In this document: one piece after another, positions 10,319 through 19,658 of the stretch
Numbering within the stretch: position 1 is the stretch's first letter
How the letters are laid out: every line of letters starts with the position of its first letter
From: Fonsecaea monophora
Taxonomy: Eukaryota > Ascomycota > Eurotiomycetes > Chaetothyriales > Herpotrichiellaceae
Direction: 5' to 3'
DNA length: 47,144 bases
Assembly (NCBI RefSeq): GCF_001642475.1
Contig: NW_019174099.1
Coordinates: forward strand, 1 to 47,144
Notes under the pieces: generated by a model
Databases searched by the model: none
Seen by the model: only the letters and a program-made list of their open reading frames with translations
Told to the model about the DNA's origin: nothing
Position numbers and translations under genes: made by a program

Positions 10319-11902
10319 GGGCCCTCCCCTCAAGGTCGTCGCCTGCGTAGAGGAGGCAAAAGAGGACTGGGGGAGGTCTCTAGTCACGGTATTGGTCGTG
10401 ACGCAAATTCTGGTCTTGATGCGGCGCCTGTTCTGAGCCTTGATTTCGCCCTGGAGACATTTCAGCAACCTTCGAGTCTGTTGGATCCTGCTCCTGGGGC
10501 TGGATTCTGGCAATTCCCTGCACCGCCGCATTTTCACCTTCTGCCTTTGCACCCAGCGCAGCAGCTTTATCAGTCTCAGCATTGGCAATACCCACCGTTA
10601 CCTGTACCTCCACCGCTGGAGCCTTGGGACTTTTGGAGTTGAAGATGCTTTGATTTGCATGTATCTGTGTACTCTCCACTTTTATCTCACTTTCCGTGAG
10701 CAGTCGCTCTCGGTCCACCTTTTCCTTTTCTCTGCTGGCGGCGTGGAAATCAAAATCAAATCGAAATGGTAGTCGGCGTTCCTGTTCTTGTTGCTTTCTG
10801 GCTCCCTTTTCGGTACTCCTGGACCGGGGCGGGCGCCTTCATGCTTTGGGTATGTACGGCAGATGGAGGGGGGGTTGGGCAGCGGGGCGCGATAATGGGT
10901 TTGAAGGATTGGATTTAGAACCGGGACTCGAGAAAGTTCGGGAGGGAGAGGCGGATGGAGAGGGGAGACGAGACCGCGGAAAAGAAAAAAGAGAGAGAAA
11001 ACAAACCAGGAAAAGGAGAGGCATGGGAAAGAACAAGTGATTGAATGATGCAATGCTTGCCTGCGGTCATGCGGCTGGGGTTTCAGGGCATGTGTGTTGT
11101 GCGTCTTTTTACGTCTTGTGTATTCAATTCACCGTTCCTTGTCAAGACTGGTCCTCTGGAGTTCCCACGGTCGTGGAACTCGAGCCCAACCAAGCAAGTA
11201 CTGTAGGGTAGGTAGGTAGGTACCTCGTACTTAGGTAGGTGTGCTACATAGAAGGAGAAAAAGCAATGGAGTCGTCTTGTCTTGTGCACACCAAATTACC
11301 AATAAATAACCCGTGTCCTTGTGTGTGTGTCTCGCAGGCAGTCAAGCAGTTGAAACAGAAAAAGAACAGAAACGGATAGAGAGGGAAAGACATTTTTGAC
11401 GGCCGCCCCAGAAAAGGAGATTCGTGTGTATATAGATATACCTGGTATGTATCCCCGTGCCCACCCGCCAACCAGACTTGAGAGCCGATCCATTTGCTTC
11501 TCTCTTCCTATGCCAACCGAAAATCCAAAAGTGAACGCCGGCCTTGTCTGCCTGCCCGCCTGTCTGCCTGTCTGTCCGACCGTCCATTAATGCCTGATGA
11601 ATGCTCGTAGACCTTGCCTTTGAGCCGTTCTCCCCTACGTATAGATTTTCGTGGGTCTTCGTCCTCTGCTTCCCCTTTCCCGGTTCAAAACAGTCGAAAT
11701 GGTGTCTTTTCGCCTTGATTGTGGCGGATAGTGCGATTGATCTCCGTCGTGGAATGTTCTCACTGTCTCGTAGCGCCTGATATCTGTCCGCGCTATGGTG
11801 ATATCCATTTCCATAGTCTGACACTGGCACTTGTGCGCCAGAGGCCAGATATTTAACTGTGCCGTTCTTGATCGTCTTCGCTGAGTCCATAGTCGGTAAC
11901 GT
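10319..11902. other. Convergent region between CAF1 and the PROPPIN gene
   Basis: The two genes converge on this 1.58-kb interval. Its left 320 bases are open in the CAF1 frame and, oppositely, on the minus strand. The middle (10,850-11,040) is a G/A-rich purine stretch. Near 11,207-11,235 there is a GGTA repeat with ACCTCGTAC. Several minus-strand frames directly beyond the PROPPIN stop look like 3' untranslated sequence. No separate gene is supported. Confidence 0.45.
11207..11222. repeat. GGTA tandem repeat (4 copies)
   Basis: Four GGTA units are followed by CCTCGTACTTAGGTAGG. The same style of TAGG/GGTA/CCTCGTA words recurs in other intergenic stretches of this window (18.2 kb, 28.4 kb). 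Confidence 0.8.
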
Positions 11903-13278
11903 TCAGCTTCCCAAATACTTCCTCCATCCATCCCTCCAAACACTTCTTTGACCTTCATCCGCGACCCCGGGTCTTTCGCCAACTCTGAATCTTTCCCATC
12001 GCGCGTCTCTTCCCGTGCCAATGCAGATGATCGTGGAATTCTCAATCCATCCCAGAATCCCCTTCTGTGGCCGGTTTGGCAAGGACCCCAGCGCGGGCAA
12101 GTAGGACAGTGTCGACTGATTAAAGCCTGCAGTCTCATCGCCCATCTCAAAATGCGCGGAAGCAAACGAGTAGATGTCTGAGAAAACTCGGGGGAGCAGG
12201 GGAATCTTCGAGAGGAACCCCCATTTCTGGTTCGTCGCTGGCTCTTCTTCAGGCAAGGCGGGAATATGTGGTGACTGAGAGCGGCGTTGTTGAGAGGTCG
12301 GGCTGAGCGGGCTGGTGGGTTGCGACTGTGAAGAGGGATTTGGCGGCAGATCAAAGACGTGTAAGGTCGATTTGTCCGACGTCACGGCGAGCATATTGCA
12401 GTCAGGGGAGATGGCTATGCTGAAAATATAGGCCGGGTCCACTCCACGACGCAGTTCTGCTATCTTGGTACAATTTGCGGTTGAGAAGACACGAATCAAT
12501 GTGCCCGTCTCACTGGCAGTAGCTAAGAGTTGTCCGTCCCTGCTCAGGTCCATCGCTCGCAAGGCAGACGTGTGCGCTGGGATGATGCTTACATTGCCCG
12601 ACCCCAGCTCCACAAGCTGTACTTTTCCTGGCGACCGGCCGGGGAAAGCAACAATCCTGGAGCCCAAACAGCATAGACCCAGCGGATTGTCTGCAGTTTC
12701 AAATATGGCAGTTCTTTCAGGAGGCGAGGAGAACTTATAGAGGTTGATGCTATTCTGGATGGCGATGGCGATCCACGACTTGGTCAGGCGAACTCGTAGC
12801 ACGGCGGTCTTTTGCTCCAGCGTGATGGCAACTTTTTGTTTCGCGTCGTCCCATATCATAACCTGCCAAATATATATCAGTTTCCGGGCTCTTCATCCAG
12901 GTGTCTCATTTCGTACTTTGGTCTGAGGCCATCTTGGGTTCTTTCCACCTCCAACCAAGGCCAGATAGTTATATCGCCCCAGCATTTCAGCTGTACCGAT
13001 TCCGGCATTCAGATCTATAGCGTGGATTAGAATGCGAGGGTTCGCAACGCGTCGGAGAGATCGTACCTCTGGAAGCCTTGAGTTCGCAGGGATCCGAATT
13101 GAAAACTGGAGAGAACATCAACATTCGCCCAGGCCATTACACGGGTCTGAAGGGATTCCCTCTACATACCACAGAAGCCCGAGTCGAGGCCAATGGCGAA
13201 ACAGCTCGCATCGCTGTTGAACGAGGCTGACAGCGCAATCGGCCCAGCAGAGTCATCGATGACGGGACGGGTATTCAT
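11903..13278 (-). CDS. HSV2: PROPPIN (WIPI3/4-type, Hsv2-like) phosphoinositide-binding beta-propeller
   Basis: Four exons (13170-13278, 13067-13105, 12917-13014, 11903-12862) join in frame over introns of 64, 52 and 54 bp to give 401 residues. PROPPINs are seven-bladed WD40 propellers that bind PI3P and PI(3,5)P2 and act in autophagy. The lipid-binding motif is LRRG at about 219-222, in KIAELRRGVDPAYIFSIA; the Leu variant is typical of the WIPI3/4-Hsv2 branch rather than Atg18 (FRRG). Other diagnostic stretches are NYLALVGGGKNPRWPQTK (joining exon 3 to VMIWDDAKQK in exon 4), VHVFDLPP-like blade sequence, and the C-terminal KGILGWIENSTIICIGTG and GWRKYLGS. A Ser/Gln/Pro-rich insertion (around residue 260) probably is the membrane loop region. 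It is divergent from the 5-phosphatase gene. Confidence 0.93.
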
Positions 13279-14111
13279 GGTGCAACGGGGATTCAATGAT
13301 CGACAACAATGCAAGCATTGTGAGTAGAGATAAGCAGGGTGCGGTTAGGGATTGAATAGAACCAGTATGGAATTCTGGAAGATTTCCATGATGTGATGTT
13401 GGGTAACGATGGTCCTGAGATCAGCGCCTGGACATTGTTGTCGGTTGTGACCATAAAGAGATGACGCAGGTAGACACCTGGAGTGTAGTGCGTAGCTAGG
13501 TACTTAGGAGCCTAGTGATAGCCAGAGCCAGAGCCTAGGGGTATTTGGGTAGGCGCCTATCCCACAAAGGAGGACTGTACGAGTTACTTGGGAGGCAGCT
13601 TAGAAAGAGCTTAGGGGGCACCGGGGCGTGTGATGGGCAGCTCGGTTAGGCTCGCTAGGCGCTAAGCTTGGCGGATCTGTGGTCTGTGGGTAGCCGCACC
13701 AAACAGCGACATCATTTCCCGCCTCTTGTGGCAAGCATCAAGCCCCGGGCGACCCTTTGGGCCCCTAAAAACATGGTCCCTGCTGATTATTGATTGCAAC
13801 AGAGGCCAATTGGTGGTGATGGTGTGGCTGTGTCATCCGAGCTCATCCAACATTCTTCCGGAGTTTGAGAAAGATGTCATGACCTGCCCACGCGACTCAA
13901 TTTCTGAGGGATCAAATACCCACGAGACCCCGACTATAATCACATTCTTACTCGGTACAGTCTTAGCAATAGTATACCGGTTGCGCAACAGGGTCACGCT
14001 TCAACAGAATCCGAATTACCCTTCCACGACGGTGATATCCATGTCGATTTGAGCTGGCTCTCGACATCCAACCACAATGAGTTAACAGAGACTAACAGTA
14101 AATTGACGGCA
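13279..14111. other. Shared divergent promoter region of PROPPIN and 5-phosphatase genes
   Basis: The 833 bases lie between divergent start codons. Between about 13,490 and 13,670 the sequence is packed with TAGG, CCTAG and GGCGC words, including the perfect 10-bp palindrome TAGGCGCCTA at 13,550-13,559 and GAGCCTAG twice (13,507 and 13,531). An open frame at 13,726-14,052 overlaps the start of the phosphatase frame and is at most an upstream ORF; it has no recognisable family. Confidence 0.5.
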
Positions 14112-17100
14112 ATGTCATCAAGAGCTAGCGAGGAGAGTTATCTCTCACCAAAACCATGGAGATCCGAGGATCCTTGGGGATCGGGAACGACGCTGCCAGG
14201 CACTTATCCGCCCTCGCCCGAACCAAATGAAGCTGATCGCTCTGGGCCTCAATCACTATCAGCCGCCGTCAAGGCTCGAAAGGATGAGTATATCCGGAAG
14301 AAGTCGATGAAAATCAAAGTCGGTACTTGGAACGTTGCTGCACTCAGTGGAACTGATAAGGATCTGGGCGCCTGGTTTGTTGGTGGATGTGGTGTCAAGG
14401 GCCTCTCGCAGAACTTATCAGGCCTTTCGGTCGACGACAGTGATGACGACTCTGACAGCGACAAGACCGTCGAGTCCGTCGAGGCCCAGGAGGAACGTGT
14501 GGCAAGGACAAGGAAGAGTGTTACCGTACCACTGCACGATGGTCCGGCAGAGGCCCATCACGAGCAGATCGACCTGTACGTGCTAGGACTACAGGAAGTC
14601 ATCGATGTGACTTCCATGACCGAAGCTATCAAACCTTACACAGACCCCAACCCTGCAAAGAAGTGGAAGAAGTCATTGCGAAGAGCTCTGCCAAAGGGTT
14701 ACAAGAAAGTAGCCGAAGAACAACTCTTTGGCTTGCTGCTCCTCATCTTTGCTTCCCCGGAACTAGCGCCCAGCATTACTTCAGTTAGTACGACGTCGGT
14801 CGGAACTGGCTTGATGGGTTACTTCGGCAATAAAGGTGCTGTGGCGGCGAGGATCGTGGTTGCAGAGGCCACCAAACTCTGCTTTATCAATTGTCATCTG
14901 GCCGCAGGCGCGGACCAAGCAGCTTTGGCTCGCCGGATCTGGGATACCAGTCAGATTTTGAGCAAAACCCGCTTTTCTCCGGTCACAGACAGTGAGGTCA
15001 TTGAGCCCAAGGAGGAAAGGATTGGGGACGAGGACTTTGCATTCTGGTTTGGCGACCTCAACTATCGCCTGGACGACATTCCCGGTCAGGACGTCAGGAG
15101 ATTGCTTTTGCTGCACACACAGAACGAGTACGACGTCCAAAACAAGTCGAAGCGCAAGATCGACAGTGAGCTGGGCTACATATCTGCCTCGACAAGCGAC
15201 TCGCAACTGCCAGCTCCGCATCCACGTTACGAATACAAAGATGCAGAAAGACCAGCTAGCGAAAGTACCGCCGAACCAGAACTAGACCCCAAATCCGACC
15301 CTGCTTCTCTCCATACCACTCTTCAGTCTCTTCTGGCACACGATCAACTGCGCGCGCAACAAAGGCTAGGCAAGGCATTCCACGATGGATGGCGGGAAGG
15401 AGATATAAATTTCTTGCCCACATACAAATATGATGTGGGTAGTGTTGGGATGTTCGACTCGGGAGACAAGAAGAGAAGCCCCAGCTGGTGCGACCGGATT
15501 CTGTACAGAACTCGCCGTGACAAGGACATATATGAGGAGAGGGTCAGACAGCGTGAAGAAGCTCGCAAGAAGGATGCTTCGATGAGGGCCCGCGGGATCG
15601 ACGAGGCCAATGCAGAGCACGACGTCCTATTCGACTACGATCCTGATACAGATGGGCTTGCGTATGGTGATGACTGCGACGAATACGACGAGACACAAGA
15701 TGTGCTTCACGATGCAGAACTTGTACAGTCGCACGAGGAATATGGAGACATGGTTGAGCTCAACAACTACATCTCACACCAACGGATACTGTCATCAGAC
15801 CACAAGCCTCTGAACGCGGTCTTCACCATATTGTACGACGCCGTTATACCAGAATTGAAGGCAAAAGTACACCAGGATGTTGCGAAACAGTTGGACAAGG
15901 CAGAGAACGAGGGCCGTCCGTCGGTAACAGTGGTAGTGGACAATCATTCCGAAGAGCCAATACCGAACGCTGACGGTCCGGCAGACATGAATGTCGTACA
16001 CTTTGGTGAGGTGCGTTATGGTGTGAGGAAGACGAGAATGGTCACCATAGCGAACACGGGGCAAATCAACGCCACGTTTTCTTTTGTGGAACGCCCACCA
16101 GAACCTGGCAGAGGTGTGCATGCTGTACCGAGATGGCTCGAACTCAGCGTCGAACCTAGCACTATTCATCCCTCCGAGCGTGGCGAGCACAACGGCACAC
16201 GTGAAATAGTCCTGTCCCCGGGTGAAACCACTGTTATTGACCTGACTATTGACATCTGGGATGGCGAGTTGGTCCACGACTTGAATGAGGGAGAGGCAGA
16301 CCTCGAAGATGTGCTTGTACTCCGAGTCGAGAATGGTCGAGATCACTTTATACCCGTCAAAGGCACATGGCTTCAGTCATCGTTCTACCGGACGCTGGAT
16401 GAATTGGTGCTAGCCCCTGAAGGCGGTGTACGGCAGTTCCGACAGCATCAAAAAACGAATGGCTCAGTAAGCGACACAGAAACCACAAATTCAGCTGCTC
16501 ATCACTCGGCACCCAAGGAACTGTATACGCTCACCGAGATTCTTCCCATTTACATTGAGCGTTCAGCAGCTGAATGGGGGATGTTACACGAAGGGGAAAC
16601 GCCGCCGTGGCAATTTGAGAATGGAGGATCGTTTTGGCCTTTTGGCCGTGACACTTGGACCTTGCCCGAAGGCGAAGAACGGTCCGAAATGTTAGCCGGA
16701 GTCAGAGAAGCATTGGACACGGCAAATCGGTTGGACATGAATTTCAACCTCGACATACCGAGCATTGTTCGACTGGAAGTGCTCGCCGAAACACTGGTTT
16801 CCTTCCTTCAATCGTTGAGAGACGGAATCGTCCCTGCTGGGCCATGGGCCGAGGTCGAGAGAAGACTGAGCACTTTGGAAAAGGGAAAGACACAGCTGAC
16901 ACCACAAGAGATTCAGGATATGGTCATGGATGCGGTGTCTTCTTCTGCGGTGCACAGCGTGTCGCTAACGTTTATCACCTTCTTGCTCGTCAGAATCGTC
17001 AACGAAATGATGATGAACAGTGCTCCGGCGCCTGGATCGGTCACGCCGACCACGCCGACCTCGTCACATCGCACCTCCTTTGGGCGGTCGAGGGCGTCCA

Positions 17101-17423
17101 CCGTCTCCACCGACTCCGGACATCGTCTTTCGACAACCACGTCGGAAGCACCCAGCAAGAGAAGCCTCTTCCCGGCACTACGTCGACGGCGCACAAACAG
17201 CGTGTCGTCTTCGTCTGCGAAGTCGGAGGTGGGCACGGAGGCGGATGGGGCGGTTGCGATTACAGAGCGACGAAAGAAGCTTGTTGACGCATACGTCGAG
17301 GTATTTGCGCCTGTGGTCTTTCGGGCTGAAAACGAGGCAAGGCTCAAAGGGAAGGACAAGAAGGCGTTGGATGCTCGCAAGAAACGGATCCTCGAAGCGT
17401 TTCTCAGCGAGAGGCAATTTTGA
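14112..17423 (+). CDS. OCRL/INPP5B-like inositol polyphosphate 5-phosphatase with ASH and RhoGAP-like domains
   Basis: A single exon gives 1103 residues from the first in-frame ATG (14,112); the frame is open from 14,049 but has no earlier ATG. The 5-phosphatase domain spans about 67-575 and contains the family motifs: KVGTWNVAAL near 70, NCHLAAGADQ, FWFGDLNYRLDD (the Mg-binding GDxNxR motif), SPSWCDRIL and SSDHKPLNAVF. It removes the 5-phosphate from PI(4,5)P2 or PI(3,4,5)P3. An ASH (MSPD-Hydin-type) beta-sandwich follows at about 629-753 (HFGEVRYGVRKTRMVTIANT) and a RhoGAP-like helical domain at about 800-970 (YTLTEILPIYIERSAAEWG to SSAVHSVSLTFITFLL). The tail is Ser/Thr-rich and basic. This order matches OCRL and INPP5B. 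The acidic insert SDDDSDSDK near 115 is unusual. No break is seen. Confidence 0.93.
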   Translation: MSSRASEESYLSPKPWRSEDPWGSGTTLPGTYPPSPEPNEADRSGPQSLSAAVKARKDEYIRKKSMKIKVGTWNVAALSGTDKDLGAWFVGGCGVKGLSQNLSGLSVDDSDDDSDSDKTVESVEAQEERVARTRKSVTVPLHDGPAEAHHEQIDLYVLGLQEVIDVTSMTEAIKPYTDPNPAKKWKKSLRRALPKGYKKVAEEQLFGLLLLIFASPELAPSITSVSTTSVGTGLMGYFGNKGAVAARIVVAEATKLCFINCHLAAGADQAALARRIWDTSQILSKTRFSPVTDSEVIEPKEERIGDEDFAFWFGDLNYRLDDIPGQDVRRLLLLHTQNEYDVQNKSKRKIDSELGYISASTSDSQLPAPHPRYEYKDAERPASESTAEPELDPKSDPASLHTTLQSLLAHDQLRAQQRLGKAFHDGWREGDINFLPTYKYDVGSVGMFDSGDKKRSPSWCDRILYRTRRDKDIYEERVRQREEARKKDASMRARGIDEANAEHDVLFDYDPDTDGLAYGDDCDEYDETQDVLHDAELVQSHEEYGDMVELNNYISHQRILSSDHKPLNAVFTILYDAVIPELKAKVHQDVAKQLDKAENEGRPSVTVVVDNHSEEPIPNADGPADMNVVHFGEVRYGVRKTRMVTIANTGQINATFSFVERPPEPGRGVHAVPRWLELSVEPSTIHPSERGEHNGTREIVLSPGETTVIDLTIDIWDGELVHDLNEGEADLEDVLVLRVENGRDHFIPVKGTWLQSSFYRTLDELVLAPEGGVRQFRQHQKTNGSVSDTETTNSAAHHSAPKELYTLTEILPIYIERSAAEWGMLHEGETPPWQFENGGSFWPFGRDTWTLPEGEERSEMLAGVREALDTANRLDMNFNLDIPSIVRLEVLAETLVSFLQSLRDGIVPAGPWAEVERRLSTLEKGKTQLTPQEIQDMVMDAVSSSAVHSVSLTFITFLLVRIVNEMMMNSAPAPGSVTPTTPTSSHRTSFGRSRASTVSTDSGHRLSTTTSEAPSKRSLFPALRRRRTNSVSSSSAKSEVGTEADGAVAITERRKKLVDAYVEVFAPVVFRAENEARLKGKDKKALDARKKRILEAFLSERQF

Positions 17424-17900
17424 TGGTGTTGATGTCTCGTTTGGACACACCTTGGATACAGCACGAGACCGGCAAGGTATCAGATCCGTACGATATCAGA
17501 TCAGGGCGCTGCAATTTTTGGCTTTTCCTCTTGTTCCAAGAATTGGTTCCACACTTATCATGGAATCTATGCTGTGTATCCTCCGTAATAGAGAGTCAAT
17601 GCCACCACAGAATAGACCACGGACGGAAGGGATTGGTATGATGGGCATTGGGCTCTCAGCCATGCCCACGACGAGGCTGGACTAAGTAATTACATTCTAC
17701 GGGGGTCACGATTCAGAGAAGAGGATCCAACGACAGAGACTCAGTCTGTTCTGCATGCCATGCGGAAACCTCAACTGGGAAATACCGTGAATCACACTGC
17801 AAAGCCTCGTATACGACTGCCTTTCCCGTGCAACGAGGCTGAATAGGCAAGGCCAATACTTGCACGTGACATTGTACCTAATCTGGCATGGCGTCAACCG

Positions 17901-17931
17901 CGCAGCCTCGCCAGGAACGACATGACGTCAT
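17901..17931. promoter_or_regulatory. Composite motif: CGCAGCCTCGCC plus palindromic CRE ATGACGTCAT
   Basis: The 12-mer CGCAGCCTCGCC (17,901-17,912) is followed nine bases later by ATGACGTCAT (17,922-17,931), a perfect 10-bp CRE/ATF-type bZIP site. The same two words recur together at 21,901-21,933. CREs bind ATF/CREB-type bZIP factors in fungi; which gene this one serves is not certain. Confidence 0.5.
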
Positions 17932-18193
17932 AGCTCTCCCATCAGCGACCGTCTCACTATCCTTCTTTCGAGGACCTTATTCTCTCATCTAGTGTCACGG
18001 TGCCAGTCAGCTTTTGCAAAGACGAAAAAAAAAGTCGCTCACTCGCTCGCTTTGTCAGTGCCAGTGTTAGAGTCAGTCCCACGCCCCCACGTCCGACTTC
18101 CACTCTTCACCCTCTAGGGCGAAGCGGCGTCCTTTCGGGAGAGAAGGCGATGTGAGCGGTTTTTGGGAGGGTCTGGTACTTACTAACTAGGCG

Positions 18194-18209
18194 GGTAGGT
18201 AGGTAGGTA
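18194..18209. repeat. GGTA tandem repeat (4 copies)
   Basis: Four GGTA units lie in the intergenic stretch, the same unit as at 11,207-11,222. Confidence 0.8.
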
Positions 18210-18395
18210 TGATAGGTGAGGCACGATACCGCGAAGCAATGACGTAGATTTCTTCTTTGGGCCATGTCTACGATGCGGCGAGGCGAGGCGATTGGGGACC
18301 TACCTACCGGCCTACCGGCCTCCCTGCCTCCCTGAGAGATTATTGTATGTGTGCGCATGGCATGAGCGTACCATGTGGAAATGTATGTGTGTATG

Positions 18396-18404
18396 TATAT
18401 ATAT
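18396..18404 (+). promoter_or_regulatory. Possible TATA element of the small gene at 18,693
   Basis: TATATATAT lies 289 bp upstream of the start codon. The distance allows a long 5' leader containing the microsatellite; evidence is position and composition only. Confidence 0.25.
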
Positions 18405-18633
18405 GACTCTATAACTCCCTTGCCCGTCTGTCCAGCGCTACATCAGGTTATTCACATCTGCAAGCATTGAACACATTCCATCCTCATCACACCAAGACTC
18501 CGGTGAAAGACCGTTCGAACCGACAGTATCTCCAATAATACTACCTACCTATCTGCATACATACATAGATAGGTACAAAGAACTCAGACACCTCAACCGC
18601 CAGACATCACGTTCCAAAACTCTGAACTCTGAC

Positions 18634-18684
18634 CACACACACACACACACACACAAAGAGAAAGAGAAAGAGAAAGAGACAGAG
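18634..18684 (+). repeat. CA(11) microsatellite followed by (AAAGAG)4 in the 5' leader
   Basis: Eleven CA units (18,634-18,655) run directly into AAAGAG hexamers up to about 18,678 and then ACAGAG, ending eight bases before the ATG at 18,693. It must therefore lie in the leader or core promoter of the downstream small gene. Confidence 0.85.
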
Positions 18685-18692
18685 CGATAAAA

Positions 18693-18950
18693 ATGTCCAC
18701 CCTGAAGAAATACGTCCCCAACTTCCTCCTCCCAACCGACCACCCCAGACAGCCGGGCCGCATCTTTGACGTCCCGTCCCGCGGACACCTGTTCCACAAG
18801 GCCAGGCCGGAGGCGGGAAACGAGGCTGGCGTCGAGGAGAGCGAGCGTAGAAGGAGTTCTGCCGCTTCCACCCCCAACAACGACTCGAGGAGGGAGAGTT
18901 GGCATCCCGGCATGGCGTTTGAGGGGGTGAAGGCGAAGTTGCACTTCTAA
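18693..18950 (+). CDS. Small basic protein of 85 residues, unknown function
   Basis: The single exon encodes 85 residues, from MSTLKKYVPNFLLPTDHPRQ to a C-terminus VKAKLHF. The first ATG after the purine-rich leader is used. There is no signal peptide or membrane helix; the middle is charged (EESERRRSSAAS, NDSRRESWHP). The well-ordered start and the FDVPSRGHLFHKARP segment look like conserved coding sequence rather than a chance frame, and the context (a promoter-like region with its own TATA run) supports a real gene. I do not recognise the family, and no function is proposed. Confidence 0.6.
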   Translation: MSTLKKYVPNFLLPTDHPRQPGRIFDVPSRGHLFHKARPEAGNEAGVEESERRRSSAASTPNNDSRRESWHPGMAFEGVKAKLHF

Positions 18951-19658
18951 AGCTAAATCCGGGAGAGGAGTGAAGATCTGTATCACTAGAGTTGGTATTC
19001 TTTTTGGAGTGAGTTTGAGCATAACCCGATCAAAGCGAGGGTTCATGTACAACAATTCAATGAACGAATGAACGAAGCGTTTTACGTGGAGACTGAATAA
19101 CACAATGCCATATCAACAGGGTTTCATTCCGCTCTTTCTATTTCTCGAATATGACTCTGCGCATCATAGCTACCTACGGACACTAGGCACTGACTGGCCA
19201 GAACTGGTTGCTAGCTCTCCGAGCTTCAACAAGTTCGTCCTCAACAGGACTTTCACTCCAATGGTGTTTCGAGTGGTGTTGGTATCGTTTCTCCTTCAAG
19301 CAATCTGTCACAATGTCCACCCTCTCATATTCTCAAACCAGCCCTTCGAGGTAAGGGCCCTCAAAAGGGATGGTGACAAGTGTATCCCAACGTCTTTCCT
19401 CGCTGGTCCTTTTCCCCAATCAGCCTCCACATTCTGTGCATTCTTGGACATGTCCGAAAGTTGCGAATGCAGCAATATCGTGCCTCTCGACCTCACCACC
19501 TGAGTTCCATCCCTTTGTGTTCCACAGCAACGCCGAACGTTCACCCCAGCAGAACATGAAAAAGTTTATTGCGTTTCCACAATCACCATAGAACAGCCAG
19601 CTCGCGTGAGACATGAACCTACCCCATACTGATCTTCCGTGACACAAGGCCCTCATGG
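18951..19658. other. Convergent intergenic region
   Basis: This lies between the small plus-strand gene and the minus-strand MYND gene. A plus-strand frame of 132 codons starts at ATG 19,105 and minus-strand frames overlap it; neither has a recognisable family or convincing codon bias, so I leave them uncalled. Confidence 0.4.

Larger units (their letters stand above)
17424..18692. other. Intergenic region with repeated AGCCTCG words, CRE, microsatellites
   Basis: The 1.27 kb hold the 3' side of the phosphatase gene and the long 5' side of the small gene at 18,693. AGCCTCG or its complement occurs at 17,672, 17,803, 17,834 and 17,904. A palindromic CRE lies at 17,922-17,931. GGTA repeats, a CCTACCGG-type duplication near 18,302-18,320, a TATA run and a CA/AAAGAG microsatellite follow. 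No further gene is supported. Confidence 0.5.

Noticed and set aside
11342..11890. 182-codon minus-strand frame just after the PROPPIN stop
   Set aside because: No recognisable family, overlaps other open frames, and lies where the 3' untranslated region should be.
13726..14052. 108-codon plus-strand frame upstream of the 5-phosphatase
   Set aside because: No family resemblance; it overlaps the open 5' extension of the phosphatase frame. At most an upstream ORF.
19105..19503. 132-codon plus-strand frame between convergent genes
   Set aside because: It starts with ATG but shows no known domain, and opposite-strand frames overlap it; not enough support to call a gene.
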